Source: Alkalimarinus alittae
GTDB taxonomy: Bacteria > Pseudomonadota > Gammaproteobacteria > Pseudomonadales > Oleiphilaceae
DNA: 64,000 nt
Assembly (NCBI RefSeq): GCF_026016465.1
Contig: NZ_CP100390.1
Span: 3,719,001-3,783,000, forward strand
Reading direction: 5' to 3'
Part shown: positions 36,428 to 46,637 of the stretch, one piece after another
How positions within the stretch are numbered: position 1 is the stretch's first letter
Layout of the letters: each line of letters opens with the position of its first letter
The notes under the pieces: generated by a model
Databases searched by the model: none
Told to the model about the DNA's origin: nothing
Seen by the model: the letters and a program-made list of their open reading frames with translations, nothing else
Made by a program: the position numbers and the translations under genes

Positions 36428-37294
36428 CTACCCATATATTCTGTGCGCCATTAACTCTTTCACTCTGGGCCTTATGATTAAGTCCATTGCTAGCGACATT
36501 TTGCTGCCTGGAATCACCAATGTATCTTGTCGAGAGATAAATGACCCATTAATCATTTGTAGAAGATACGTAAAATCGACCTCACTATATTGACGAAAAT
36601 GAATGACCACCATACTTTCGTCATCTGAGGGGACGCTGCCCATCATAAAGGGGTTCGAAGTATCCACCGTAGGGACTCGCTGAAAATTAATATGGGTGTT
36701 AGAGAATTGCGGCACGATGCAGCGAACATAATCGTCCATTCGATTGACAATGGTGTTCACTACCGCCTCTTTCGAATAGCCTCTTGATTGGGTGTCACGG
36801 TGTACCTTTTGGATCCACTCTAGATTTACAATCGGAGCGACGCCAATTAATAGATCAACGTGAGACGCAATATTAACCTGATCAGTGAGTATCCCACCAT
36901 GTAACCCTTCATAAAAAAGCACATCAGTATCGGGAGGTAAGTCCATCCAAGACGTAAACGTGCCTGGCTGCAAGCCCTGCTTCGTCAGTTCAAAATCATC
37001 ATCATGCACATATTCACGATACTGACCTGTACCTGTTGCAGCATAGTCTTGAAATAGCGCTTCTAGCTTATCTACATGGTTAGCTTCGAGAGAGAAATGA
37101 TTCCATGCGCCATAGTGCCCTTTCGCTGCACGTCGCGACATTTCTGCACGGGTATATTTATGGAAACTATCCCCTTGAATCATTCCTGCGTTAATGCCTT
37201 CATCAGCAAAGATACGGCTAAAGATATTGCTCGCAGTTGTTGTGCCTGCGCCTGAAGAGCCGGTCACTGATATGATTGGATACTTTGCTGACAT
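36428..37294 (-). CDS. prkB: Phosphoribulokinase-family protein PrkB
   Basis: A 288-residue P-loop kinase-like protein matching E. coli PrkB: GSSGAGTTT near the N terminus as the P-loop, GDSFHKYTRAEM, the FYEGLHGG block, NLEWIQKVHRDT and FQRVPTVDTSNPF. Proteins of this group are homologues of phosphoribulokinase in bacteria without a Calvin cycle. No RuBisCO or other Calvin gene is present, so the true substrate is unknown. I start at the ATG at 37294; the GTG two codons earlier (37300) is an alternative. Confidence 0.85.
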   Translation of the reverse strand: MSAKYPIISVTGSSGAGTTTASNIFSRIFADEGINAGMIQGDSFHKYTRAEMSRRAAKGHYGAWNHFSLEANHVDKLEALFQDYAATGTGQYREYVHDDDFELTKQGLQPGTFTSWMDLPPDTDVLFYEGLHGGILTDQVNIASHVDLLIGVAPIVNLEWIQKVHRDTQSRGYSKEAVVNTIVNRMDDYVRCIVPQFSNTHINFQRVPTVDTSNPFMMGSVPSDDESMVVIHFRQYSEVDFTYLLQMINGSFISRQDTLVIPGSKMSLAMDLIIRPRVKELMAHRIYG

Positions 37295-37368
37295 TGACAC
37301 CCGCTTAACGAAGTTATTTAACGTTCGGGTATTTTAGTCGTTTCGAAGTGAGATTGCCTGTTATTAAG

Positions 37369-40300
37369 TCAAAAATTATTGATAAGTCGAGGTTTCTCGA
37401 TCACATAACCTTGCGCATAATCGACACCCAAAGACGTTAACAAATCAAGGCACTGCATATCTTCTACCTGCGTTGCCACCAATTCTTTGCCCATAAAATG
37501 TACAACTTCTGTCATTGATCGCACCATCGCCCTATCACCGGCATCGGTGGTTAAATTTTTGATAAATGTGCCGTCGATCTTGATCATATCCACCGGCAAC
37601 TCTTTAAGAAAATGATAAGAGGACATGCCTGCACCAAAATTCCCCAGACAAAAATGACAACCGATCTCTTTCAATTCATTCATAAACTCAGCAACGCTAT
37701 GAATATTAGAGATAGCCGCTGCCTCTGTGATTTCGAACCACAACTTTTCAATCGGGGCATCATGCTCACTTAATCGATGGTAGATAAACTCCAACAACTC
37801 TTCATCGTTAAGAGAATGTCCCGATAGATTAATAGAAATCCCCCCCATCGATTCTAGAGCCGCTTTATGCTGAGTCATCCAATCAAGCATATGCCCGACC
37901 ACCCAACGATCAACAGCTTGCATACGGTTATATTTCTCAGCCGTACGAACAAACTCATAAGCTGGGATCAGATGCCCTTTATCATCATAAACACTGAGCA
38001 ATATTTCATAATGTGTTTTAACACGGGTTTCGGACTGTAAGGGGATAATTTTCTGGCAGCGCAACAGGGTACGCTCATTATTCAAGTCACTAAACCCCGC
38101 AACTTTTGCTTTAATCTGTGCTTGCTGAGAAATATTAGATTCATCCGCGACATAATGCTCGACTTTATTAGGCCCTCTACGTTTGGCCTTACGACATGTC
38201 GCTTCAGCAACTTTGAGTAACTGGTCGGTATTAGAGGCTACTTCACTTGCAGAGGCGACACCTATACACACAGCTAACTGATACAGCTTACCTGCCCACT
38301 TAAACTGGTTTTCATGTATTTGCCGCACATATTGCTTGGCGAGACCATCAACACTCGAGTGCTTTACTAATACACCAAATTCATTACCACCTAACCGTGC
38401 CACCACGGTGTCATTAGGTGCATATTGAAGCAGCAGGCTTGCCACACTTTTTAGAATGGCATCGCCCGCTTCATAGCCTGCCGCATCATTAATAATTCTA
38501 AACTGACGAAGGTCGAGATACAGTAACGAACACTCGGCAGTGCCACTTTCTTGCCCAAGCAAGTTTTCAATATTGCGTTCAAACTCTTTGCGATTAACGA
38601 GCCCAGTTAGCTCATCATGTGTGGTGGCGAATGACAGCTGGCTATATACCTGTTTAACCATGTTATCGAGGCTCTCATCAACAATCGGAACCTCATAATC
38701 TTTTTCTAAGATGGCTATTTCTTTTTGTAAATATCCCGCGACAGTCATCAAATCAAGCTCTACAACCTTCATGCCTTGATGGTTAACAAAGACAAATTTT
38801 GAGTACCCTTTTGCCACCCAAACTAATCGCATATATTGAGGATTGGCGGGGTCTTTAATATATTTTAACCAATCTCCAAGCTCTAACTTTTGAGCCCGTA
38901 GCACCCAGCGCTGCATGCCCCTATGTCGACTTTCGGTCAATAACGAAACATCAGGTTGATCATCCATTGACTGTTGTAAGGGCATTTCAATCATCTCTGC
39001 CTTAGCGTCTTTCGAGTTGATTAAGAAGCGCTTTAACTCGTCTCGGATATGGCCCGATGGCATGTGATTACTCGATATTGATGACAACCCTTCCTGAATA
39101 ATCTTCAGCAAGTCGGTTAGGTTTATGTCTAAGGTTGGATCTTCTCCGTAAGCCAGCAAGCTATCCAGCACCCCTAAATAGTCTTGCCACGCCTGACTTT
39201 GATCTCCCTGACGAATATACGTTAGTGACAATAAGTCTTGCCAACCACCATTGATCAACGACACTACCGCTTTAGGCACCTTTCGACCGGCGATGCGCCG
39301 CTCTATCTGTCGTGCCACCACTTTTTTAGCCTGAACAACCTTCTGAGCCCCTTCAGCCGCAGCCGCAACCCGCTCCACATTCCGACGGTACAGTAAGTTC
39401 TGGCGATCAACTAATTCATCTAACTCACCTAAGACCTCATCAAAAACACTGGTGTCTTGCTCGAACTCATTGTTGATCCGCTGAATAATACCGTCTATTT
39501 TCTTTTGATTAGCAGGGTTTGGACGCCCGCCTTTAATACCGAGTTGCGCGACACGGTTTAGCACAGCTCTTACGGGACTGTCGATGTCTTCAAAAAACTC
39601 TTTATTTCTCATGAACACTTTTAGCACTGGCACTTCGAGCTTAGTTAATTGCGTCTTAGTCACTTCAGTGAGTTTTTGGCTCGTTTTCATGCTATCAAAA
39701 AACCGGTCAACAACATCAACAGCACCTTCTTGCTCCTGCGATAATGCTTTTTTATTACCCGTTCGGCTTTCTAACTTCTCTTTCAGTCGTCTAATTAACG
39801 GCGGAACTTCGGCCGACGAAGGGCTATTATCAATTGACGAGCTGCTTTGCATATCTTTGAGGCCTGACTGAACTTCGTCATGACTCCATTTAGGCAGTTT
39901 TTCATTTTTTACGTCTTCAGCTACCGCCGCACCACTTTTTACTAAACGATTCTTTTCAAGCATCGAAAATAAGTTATTGATCGTCGAATAGGCGCTCTGT
40001 GCAGCTCTCTGATGAGCTCTAAATTGAGATAAGTCATCACTGCTTAGGCGGGTTTTAGGCTGAAAAGGCGGCGCAAGCGATTGCACATTCTGCGTTTCTG
40101 GCGTCGGCTTGAGGTTGACCCTTTTGCTCTTTAAATTGCGCTGCTTACCCTCGACACCCCGCCCACTGCGATTAGCGTCAGTGGAGGCTACGTGCAGCCC
40201 TTCATCAAGCTTAGCGGATACTTTCTCAGCCAAATCTGCATGAAGAGATGCCCCGTTTTCATTTGCTGGCTTTTCTTTTTCACTAGCAGGCTTAGATGTT

Positions 40301-41322
40301 GTCCGATCGTCGCTCGGCTTTCTATCCGTTAAATATTTACTGAGGTCCAAGTCAGGTAAAACGTTGTGACGAATAAGAATCTGATTCAACCCCTGATACA
40401 AATCTTCAAGATTTTTGATAACGGTTGCTTCAAATGTTCTAAAAATCGTTTTATCTGCAATAGCCGAAAAGTTAAGTTGCGTCACAACATCTCGAAATGC
40501 ATACACAATTAATGCGGGCCCTAAGGGGTTCTGATAACCCAAGTGATTAACTATTCCGACTTTATCAAGCCGCATCTTTAGCTGTAAAAGAAGGCCTCGA
40601 TACTGCGTCTCTGCTTTTGTCACCATGACCTTAAACATGAGCCAATCTTCAAACTCATTTTTTTCTATTAACGAGAGCTGACTGACGCTTTCATCAGCAC
40701 TTTTATGGTCATTAGATCGTCCAGGCTTTAGAGGTGCAGCAACCCCTGCAAGGGTGAGTAGTCGAATTTTAGATTGATGCTCTTTTAGCGTGCCTGCAAC
40801 ATCCATTAATTCATTGCACAGCTTATCGCTAGAGGCATTGTTAGCCGCATGCACTAACGCCGCATCAACATCGCTAGCATAACGATCTAGTAGCGGCTCA
40901 ATATGTTCCGCAATTGCTTTATTGCACTGTCTAATAATAAACGATGCTTGATCTGATTCACCATGCATTGTGGGCTTGTTGATATCCTGCCCGACGCACA
41001 AATTCAGCATTGCATCGATAGCTTGCATATCAATTTCAATAAAGCACACCCCCATTGCACCCTGAATAAGTCGTACAGGATGCACTAGCAATGTATGCTC
41101 TTTGGCACATGTTGGGTCAGTAAACAGAACCTTAACTTTTAAATCCGGTGATTGCTGAACAGCCTCACGAATGGAGAAAGAAACATCGTCATCGTATTTA
41201 ATGAACAACCCTTCCGCACAAAAGTCAGCAATTTCGCAAGCCCAAAAGCAGTCACCCGTTAGTGTTAATTTCGCTTCTAGCGTAATAGGGCGACGGAGGC
41301 TGGTACGCCGTTCCATGGTCAT
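37369..41322 (-). CDS. PilZ-DUF1631-GGDEF-EAL protein with degenerate catalytic sites
   Basis: A 1317-residue cytoplasmic protein. Residues 1-115 look like a PilZ domain, with MERRTSLRRPI as the arginine-rich c-di-GMP-binding start. A long helical DUF1631-type region follows (about 130-780) with charged low-complexity stretches. The GGDEF domain starts near residue 900 but reads GGNEF (about 977) in place of GGDEF/GGEEF. The EAL domain begins YEILL (about 1105) instead of YEALL, and the DDFGTG loop has become GNFGAG (about 1226), losing both metal-binding aspartates. KIDGTFIKN remains. I infer a c-di-GMP receptor or scaffold, like LapD or FimX, not an enzyme. No neighbour shares its strand closely. 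Confidence 0.82.
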   Translation of the reverse strand: MTMERRTSLRRPITLEAKLTLTGDCFWACEIADFCAEGLFIKYDDDVSFSIREAVQQSPDLKVKVLFTDPTCAKEHTLLVHPVRLIQGAMGVCFIEIDMQAIDAMLNLCVGQDINKPTMHGESDQASFIIRQCNKAIAEHIEPLLDRYASDVDAALVHAANNASSDKLCNELMDVAGTLKEHQSKIRLLTLAGVAAPLKPGRSNDHKSADESVSQLSLIEKNEFEDWLMFKVMVTKAETQYRGLLLQLKMRLDKVGIVNHLGYQNPLGPALIVYAFRDVVTQLNFSAIADKTIFRTFEATVIKNLEDLYQGLNQILIRHNVLPDLDLSKYLTDRKPSDDRTTSKPASEKEKPANENGASLHADLAEKVSAKLDEGLHVASTDANRSGRGVEGKQRNLKSKRVNLKPTPETQNVQSLAPPFQPKTRLSSDDLSQFRAHQRAAQSAYSTINNLFSMLEKNRLVKSGAAVAEDVKNEKLPKWSHDEVQSGLKDMQSSSSIDNSPSSAEVPPLIRRLKEKLESRTGNKKALSQEQEGAVDVVDRFFDSMKTSQKLTEVTKTQLTKLEVPVLKVFMRNKEFFEDIDSPVRAVLNRVAQLGIKGGRPNPANQKKIDGIIQRINNEFEQDTSVFDEVLGELDELVDRQNLLYRRNVERVAAAAEGAQKVVQAKKVVARQIERRIAGRKVPKAVVSLINGGWQDLLSLTYIRQGDQSQAWQDYLGVLDSLLAYGEDPTLDINLTDLLKIIQEGLSSISSNHMPSGHIRDELKRFLINSKDAKAEMIEMPLQQSMDDQPDVSLLTESRHRGMQRWVLRAQKLELGDWLKYIKDPANPQYMRLVWVAKGYSKFVFVNHQGMKVVELDLMTVAGYLQKEIAILEKDYEVPIVDESLDNMVKQVYSQLSFATTHDELTGLVNRKEFERNIENLLGQESGTAECSLLYLDLRQFRIINDAAGYEAGDAILKSVASLLLQYAPNDTVVARLGGNEFGVLVKHSSVDGLAKQYVRQIHENQFKWAGKLYQLAVCIGVASASEVASNTDQLLKVAEATCRKAKRRGPNKVEHYVADESNISQQAQIKAKVAGFSDLNNERTLLRCQKIIPLQSETRVKTHYEILLSVYDDKGHLIPAYEFVRTAEKYNRMQAVDRWVVGHMLDWMTQHKAALESMGGISINLSGHSLNDEELLEFIYHRLSEHDAPIEKLWFEITEAAAISNIHSVAEFMNELKEIGCHFCLGNFGAGMSSYHFLKELPVDMIKIDGTFIKNLTTDAGDRAMVRSMTEVVHFMGKELVATQVEDMQCLDLLTSLGVDYAQGYVIEKPRLINNF

Positions 41323-41497
41323 TTATTTTGATTCTCTTATACTGGGTTAAACATGAGTACTTAGTTCAATATTCATTCATGGTCCAACAATATTTTTTTG
41401 TATTTATAACTAACGTAAAGTATAGACTGCTTTAAAAAATTGATCGTAAAGTTCTGTAAACAAAGATTCGATACAAGCAATATGAAGAATTAGCATC

Positions 41498-42580
41498 ATG
41501 ATAATAAGAACCTCACTATTCACCGGCACTGCACTATTGATGGCTCTGTCAGCCGTATTGATCTCTCTTATTCAGGGTTGCAGTACACTGACATACTATC
41601 AGCAAGCCATCGTAGGGCAGTATACTATACTCAGCGATCGAGAGGATATTGATTCCCTTATCGCCGACGATGCCACGCCAAAAGAACTCAAACAGAAGCT
41701 AGAGACTGTTCGCCATATTCGTGCCTTTTCTGCCACCGAAATGCAGATGAATATTGGTAAAAGTTATGCTCAATACAGCGATACTAAAAGAGATTATGTC
41801 GTCTGGAATATCACCGCAGCCCCTGAGCTTTCTTTAACGCCACACCAATGGTGCTACCCGGTTATCGGGTGCCAAAGCTATCGTGGTTACTTTCAACAAC
41901 ACACAGCTGAAGTTGAAGCGAATAAATTACAACAACAGGGGTTTGATATCTGGGTGGGAGGTGTATCTGCTTATTCAACATTGGGCTGGTTTAATGACCC
42001 TATTTTAAATACCTTCATATACAGAGATGATAGTGACCTGGCCGCATTATTGATTCATGAACTCAGCCATCAGGTTCTTTACATAAAAGATGATACCGCA
42101 TTCAATGAAAGCTTTGCGACGGCCGTTGAGCTTGAAGGTTTACGCCGCTGGCTTATTTCCGTTAATCAAGCGGCACTCATACACCACCATCAACGTAGGC
42201 TAAAAGAAAAAAAGCTTTTTATAGCGACCGTATCGGATGCGATTGAAAAGTTAAAAGCCATTTATGCGTCCGGCCTTAGTGATACAACTAAACGCCAACA
42301 GAAACAGAAAATTATTAGCGCAATGAGAAGCGAATATCAGCGAAACGTCATTAACAGTGATTTATCAGGGGTCTTCACCCATTGGTTTGATAAGGTCAAC
42401 AACGCCAAATTAATCACCGTTTCTAATTATTACCATTACGTACCCGCATTTACAGCAATGATAGCTGAATCAGAGGGTGACATGGCCCAATTTTACAAAG
42501 CGGTAAAAGCACTGAGCAAACTCGATAAAGCGTCGCGAGATAACATTCTGAAAGGGTACTTACTCAAGCCAGCACATTAG
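41498..42580 (+). CDS. Predicted lipoprotein zinc aminopeptidase
   Basis: A 360-residue exported protein. The N-terminal hydrophobic helix ends in a lipobox-like LIQGC with Cys28, so it is probably a lipoprotein. The zinc-binding motif HELSHQ lies at 187-192, with Glu204 in FNESFAT as the likely third ligand. This belongs to a group usually annotated predicted aminopeptidase (COG4324). The sequence also contains CYPVIGCQSYRGYF, conserved in that group. Its substrate is unknown. The stop codon lies in the loop of a hairpin shared with argA. Confidence 0.82.
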   Translation: MIIRTSLFTGTALLMALSAVLISLIQGCSTLTYYQQAIVGQYTILSDREDIDSLIADDATPKELKQKLETVRHIRAFSATEMQMNIGKSYAQYSDTKRDYVVWNITAAPELSLTPHQWCYPVIGCQSYRGYFQQHTAEVEANKLQQQGFDIWVGGVSAYSTLGWFNDPILNTFIYRDDSDLAALLIHELSHQVLYIKDDTAFNESFATAVELEGLRRWLISVNQAALIHHHQRRLKEKKLFIATVSDAIEKLKAIYASGLSDTTKRQQKQKIISAMRSEYQRNVINSDLSGVFTHWFDKVNNAKLITVSNYYHYVPAFTAMIAESEGDMAQFYKAVKALSKLDKASRDNILKGYLLKPAH

Positions 42581-42594
42581 TTAGCTGGCTTGAG
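42563..42594. terminator. Hairpin spanning the stop of the aminopeptidase gene
   Basis: CTCAAGCCAGC (42563-42573) pairs perfectly with GCTGGCTTGAG (42584-42594). The gene ends at 42580 inside the ten-base loop. No T run follows; it lies between convergent genes and may serve both. Confidence 0.6.
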
Positions 42595-42622
42595 AGGCCT
42601 TAGTTCAAGGGTCAGGTACCAC

Positions 42623-43951
42623 TTATAAATATTTAACAAACACCTTAGAGTTTCTCTTTAGGTTGTAATTTGATTGTTTATGGCCTGGTAAGTCATCTTT
42701 TGATGATTTTTCGAAACCTCGCTCCAAAAACCAATGCTCAGTTTGGGTGGTCAAAACAAATAATCGACTAAACCCCTGCGCTCGCGCTCGCTTTTCGACC
42801 ACCTCTAGTATGGTATCTCCTCTGCCATACCTGCGATAATCGGCGCGTACCGCAAAACAGGATAGCTCACCTGCGCCGTCTTCCGGAAAAGGATACAACG
42901 CAGCACAACCGATAATGGCGCCGTCTCTTTCATCAACTGTGAAATAACCGATCTCTGTCTCAATTAACTCTCTAGAACGGCGCACTAGCACGCCCTGCTC
43001 TTCTAGAGGCTCTATTAACTCCATTATCCCGTTAAGATCGCCTATTTGAGCAGGTCTCACTTGCTCGTAATCATCGGAATTCACCATTGTTCCGCCGCCA
43101 TCACGGGTGAATAGCTCTTCCAATATTGCGCCATTGTTTTTATAGCTAATAATATGTGCACGCTTAACACCATTAGCGCAGGCTTCACAAGCCGCCCTTA
43201 GCTGCCCTTCAGCAAGCGCATCTAACTCACTCGACGCACCTAACAGTGCTCGACCATCAGCAATAGTTAATTCACGGATAAGCTGGTTATCACTATCAAC
43301 AATACCCGGCTTATCAATTAATAAAATCAACTTCTCAGCTTTTAATGCTACAGCTGTAGCGCTAGCTACGTCTTCATAACTTAAATTAAACGCATCACCT
43401 GTCACTGAGTAGCCTAAAGAAGGCAGCACCACCACCGCCCCTGAGTCAAGCAGTGTTTCTATCGCCTCACTATCAATACGCCTGACCTTTCCGGTGTGGC
43501 ATAGATCAGTACCCTCAAGCACGCCGACAGGTCTTGCCATGACAAAATTGCCGCTGCAAACACGAATTTTAGCGCCATGCATAGGAGAGTTAACCACCCC
43601 CATTGAAAGCTTTGCTTCTAGGGTCGCGCGTAACCGCCCTGAGACCTCCAGTATATGCTCAAGCATCAATTCATGCGTTACGCGTAGCCCTAAGTGAAAC
43701 TCAGACTCTATACCTGCCTCAGCTAAACGCGAATCAATTTGCGGTCGCGCACCAAACGCAATGACTAACCTCACACCAAGGCTATTCAATAATGTAATGT
43801 CATGCACAATATTCGTTAAGTTGTCATCCGCTAAGGCTTCGCCACACAGCGTTAGCACCACCGTTTTTTTACGATGAGCATTAATATAAGGTGAAGACTG
43901 TCTAAACCAATTGACCCAATCTTTATCACTCACCCTCGCGTTCTCCTTCAT
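42623..43951 (-). CDS. argA: N-acetylglutamate synthase ArgA
   Basis: First step of arginine synthesis: acetyl-CoA plus glutamate. The 442 residues form an amino-acid-kinase domain (about 1-285, arginine-binding in this family, with VVVLPSLGYSVTGDAFNL) and a C-terminal GNAT acetyltransferase domain (IAGCAALYP-like IIGCAALYPF, CFAVRADYRRYGRGDTILE). The length fits the classical enterobacterial/Pseudomonas ArgA. It overlaps the end of argE by 26 bp on the same strand, so the two are translationally coupled. Confidence 0.95.
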   Translation of the reverse strand: MKENARVSDKDWVNWFRQSSPYINAHRKKTVVLTLCGEALADDNLTNIVHDITLLNSLGVRLVIAFGARPQIDSRLAEAGIESEFHLGLRVTHELMLEHILEVSGRLRATLEAKLSMGVVNSPMHGAKIRVCSGNFVMARPVGVLEGTDLCHTGKVRRIDSEAIETLLDSGAVVVLPSLGYSVTGDAFNLSYEDVASATAVALKAEKLILLIDKPGIVDSDNQLIRELTIADGRALLGASSELDALAEGQLRAACEACANGVKRAHIISYKNNGAILEELFTRDGGGTMVNSDDYEQVRPAQIGDLNGIMELIEPLEEQGVLVRRSRELIETEIGYFTVDERDGAIIGCAALYPFPEDGAGELSCFAVRADYRRYGRGDTILEVVEKRARAQGFSRLFVLTTQTEHWFLERGFEKSSKDDLPGHKQSNYNLKRNSKVFVKYL

Positions 43952-45131
43952 CGCTGCTTAAAGCAGCTAAATCATCGATACAATATTGTTTAATAAGGCC
44001 CTCAAGTATTTTCACTGCAGGCTTTACCTGATCAATCGCCAAAAACTCATCAGGCTGATGCGCTTGATCAATTGAGCCTGGCCCCATGACAATAGTTTCC
44101 ATACCTAATGACTGTAAATAAGGTGCTTCGGTTGCAAAGGCGACGGCTTCAGAGGTATACCCACTCAAGCGCTCACACACCGCGACAAATGGCGACTCAG
44201 CAGGAGTTTCAAATGCAGGCACACCACCAAATAGATGTTCTATTTCGAGTCCGACCTGATGCCGTTGCGCAATGGGGCTCACTCGCTGACGAATAATCCC
44301 TTGTAGAGTCTCAATATCCATACCTGGTAATGGCCGTAAATCAAACTGCAGCTCACAAGCACCGCAGATGCGATTGGGGTTATCACCGCCATGTATATGC
44401 CCAAAATTCATGGTCGGTATGTCAATTTCAAACGCGGGGTTTCGGTATTGTGCTTGCAGCTCTTGCCTAAACAGTGACAAGTCAGCCAAGACATCAATCA
44501 TACAATCTAGCGCACTACGTCCCAATAGCGGGTTAGATGAATGCCCAGAGCGACCTTGCAACCGAATACACTCCATCATCATGCCTTTGTGCATACGAAT
44601 AGGCTTCAATCCAGTGGGTTCACCGATTACCGCACATCGAGCTTTTGGGCGACCCGCCTCTGCTAGCGCCCTAGCCCCCGACATTGAGCTCTCTTCGTCG
44701 GCGGTGGCGATAATAATGAGCGGCTGCCTAAAGTCCGCTCCCGAAAATGCTTGAACAGCACTTAATATAACAGGGAAGAACCCTTTCATATCGCAACTAC
44801 CTAACCCATAAAAACGGTTATCTCGATAGCTAAGCGTAAAAGGGTCAGAACGCCATTTAGCCTGATCAAAAGGCACGGTGTCAGTATGCCCTGCTAACAC
44901 TAAGCCCCCAGGCCCTTGACCCATTGTCGCTATAAGGTTCTGCTTGCCCGGATAGCCAGGAACATCCATACGTTCAACAGCGAAGCCCAATGCACCAAAC
45001 CAATTTGCCAGCAATTCGATCACTTGACTATTACTTTGGTCCCATGTTGCTGAAGGACTGCTCACTGACGGAACTGATACAAGCTGCATCAACATTTTTT
45101 CAAATGAAGGTAACACCGCGTCATTAACCAT
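43926..45131 (-). CDS. argE: Acetylornithine deacetylase ArgE
   Basis: Zinc-dependent removal of the acetyl group from N-acetylornithine. M20-peptidase motifs are complete: the first metal ligand in LAGHTDTVPFD, LGSCDMKGFF, the catalytic glutamates in TADEESSMSGA and IGEPTGLKPIR, and HQPDEFL as the last ligand. Length 401 against 383 in E. coli. Having both argE and a classical argA means a linear, not recycling, acetyl pathway is possible. It starts 9 bp after the preceding unknown gene. Confidence 0.95.
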   Translation of the reverse strand: MVNDAVLPSFEKMLMQLVSVPSVSSPSATWDQSNSQVIELLANWFGALGFAVERMDVPGYPGKQNLIATMGQGPGGLVLAGHTDTVPFDQAKWRSDPFTLSYRDNRFYGLGSCDMKGFFPVILSAVQAFSGADFRQPLIIIATADEESSMSGARALAEAGRPKARCAVIGEPTGLKPIRMHKGMMMECIRLQGRSGHSSNPLLGRSALDCMIDVLADLSLFRQELQAQYRNPAFEIDIPTMNFGHIHGGDNPNRICGACELQFDLRPLPGMDIETLQGIIRQRVSPIAQRHQVGLEIEHLFGGVPAFETPAESPFVAVCERLSGYTSEAVAFATEAPYLQSLGMETIVMGPGSIDQAHQPDEFLAIDQVKPAVKILEGLIKQYCIDDLAALSSDEGEREGE

Positions 45132-45140
45132 CTTGAATGC

Positions 45141-46448
45141 CTATCTCCACACTTTAAAAGACGTGATATTGCGTTTACGGAGTGGATAGCTCACTTTACC
45201 ACCCGCGACGATTTGCTCGAGCTCGACAAAATGTTCATCTACGAGAATAATCATACCTTCCACGCGTTTGCCCGTGTCTAACTCAATTAACGCTCGTCGT
45301 TTCAGAAATTCAGCGGCCTCTTCAATTTCGGTTTCCTGATAGCTTTTGACGACAACTAACGCCTCAGCACTATCTGTTGATGTAACGTCTCCACCTGTCA
45401 AAGGCTGCCCATCATCGGTAGTAGTAGAAAATTGCTGTTCATCAATGGTTAGCGATAAGTCTGGGAGTAACACGCCATTTAGCATGATGCGCACATTCAA
45501 CATACTTATAATATCGTTAGCCGAGAACAATGACAGCGATGAGTAATCAATACCCCGATCAGGACTCACCTCAACATTCAATAAGCCGCCATCTAGTATA
45601 TAATCACGATAAGTATCAACTAATGATGCGTTTAAAGTGATGCCGTGATCTTTTAAATCTGCATCCCATTCTTGAGCCGCTTGTTCAACATAGCGGGGCC
45701 TTTCTGTCTCGGTTTTTTTACTGCAATAAAAAGATAACCGTCGGTAAAAGCCATTATCATTAAAGCGCCATGTTGCACGATTAATAACAGGCAGTGTGTT
45801 GCTTCGCACCACATCGTAAATGTCCCGCCCAGAAACCCCAACATCAACACTGAATTCACTTCGCCCCATGCTTTCGGAGTCAACAGTTGCATCAAACACT
45901 AAGCGCTCAGCTCGAAAGTTAAATCGGTAGCCTACTTCGCTGCTTACCGTAAAGCGATCGTACCCCATCGCGATTAACTCAGGCCCTTTTACCGAAGCAG
46001 TATCGCCACAACTATAAACACCAAAAGGATTAAACCCATCACCAGAATGAGTTATATCTGAACTAACATCTAACGAGTTTAATAGTTCTTCAAAGCGACC
46101 ATCTAACGGAAAGGACATATTGGTTGTTTTAATGCGTAGTTCTTCAGGCGGAGTACGCTGTGCAAATTTATCACCTAGCGAGAGCAGCGCCATCGCATCT
46201 TTCGCTTTGAGGCTAAGCTCATCAATAGAGATAGTCCCCTTTAACAAGTAAGGCGTGATTTTGATATCCCTTACGCCCACCTCACCATCAAAGGTTGAGT
46301 ATATCCAGCCATATTTAACCATTGCAAACGGTGCGACCTGCTCTTTAACCTCTGAAAGTTGCTGATACACTTGATACCATAAGTACCCTTTATATGAGCC
46401 TATCAACGCAACCGATATAAAAACGATTCCCCAAAATATTTTTTTCAT
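45141..46448 (-). CDS. Unknown protein with one N-terminal membrane helix
   Basis: I do not recognise the family. The 435-residue protein has one uncleaved-looking hydrophobic helix (IFWGIVFISVALIGSYKGYLW, read from residues 4-24) and a large, beta-rich remainder with pairs of cysteines (YSCGD, YCSKK). It would therefore be anchored in the inner membrane with its bulk in the periplasm. The C terminus is acidic and ends RKRNITSFKVWR. It sits 9 bp before argE and argA and looks like the first gene of that transcript, yet nothing in it suggests an arginine enzyme. A distant AsmA/YdgA(DUF945)-like relationship is possible but unproven. Confidence 0.65.
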   Translation of the reverse strand: MKKIFWGIVFISVALIGSYKGYLWYQVYQQLSEVKEQVAPFAMVKYGWIYSTFDGEVGVRDIKITPYLLKGTISIDELSLKAKDAMALLSLGDKFAQRTPPEELRIKTTNMSFPLDGRFEELLNSLDVSSDITHSGDGFNPFGVYSCGDTASVKGPELIAMGYDRFTVSSEVGYRFNFRAERLVFDATVDSESMGRSEFSVDVGVSGRDIYDVVRSNTLPVINRATWRFNDNGFYRRLSFYCSKKTETERPRYVEQAAQEWDADLKDHGITLNASLVDTYRDYILDGGLLNVEVSPDRGIDYSSLSLFSANDIISMLNVRIMLNGVLLPDLSLTIDEQQFSTTTDDGQPLTGGDVTSTDSAEALVVVKSYQETEIEEAAEFLKRRALIELDTGKRVEGMIILVDEHFVELEQIVAGGKVSYPLRKRNITSFKVWR

Positions 46449-46637
46449 TTTTATACGTCACTCCAAAACAAGCTTGATGAGCATACTAATATAGACATGT
46501 TGCTTAAACTATATCAGAGATATAGAACATAGGATAACCAGAATAAAGTGCAATCACGTTGTTATTTTTACGTATTTATGTATCTAACTAGGCAATATGT
46601 TGAGAGTTTTCTATACTGACCTTTAATAGGGTTTATC

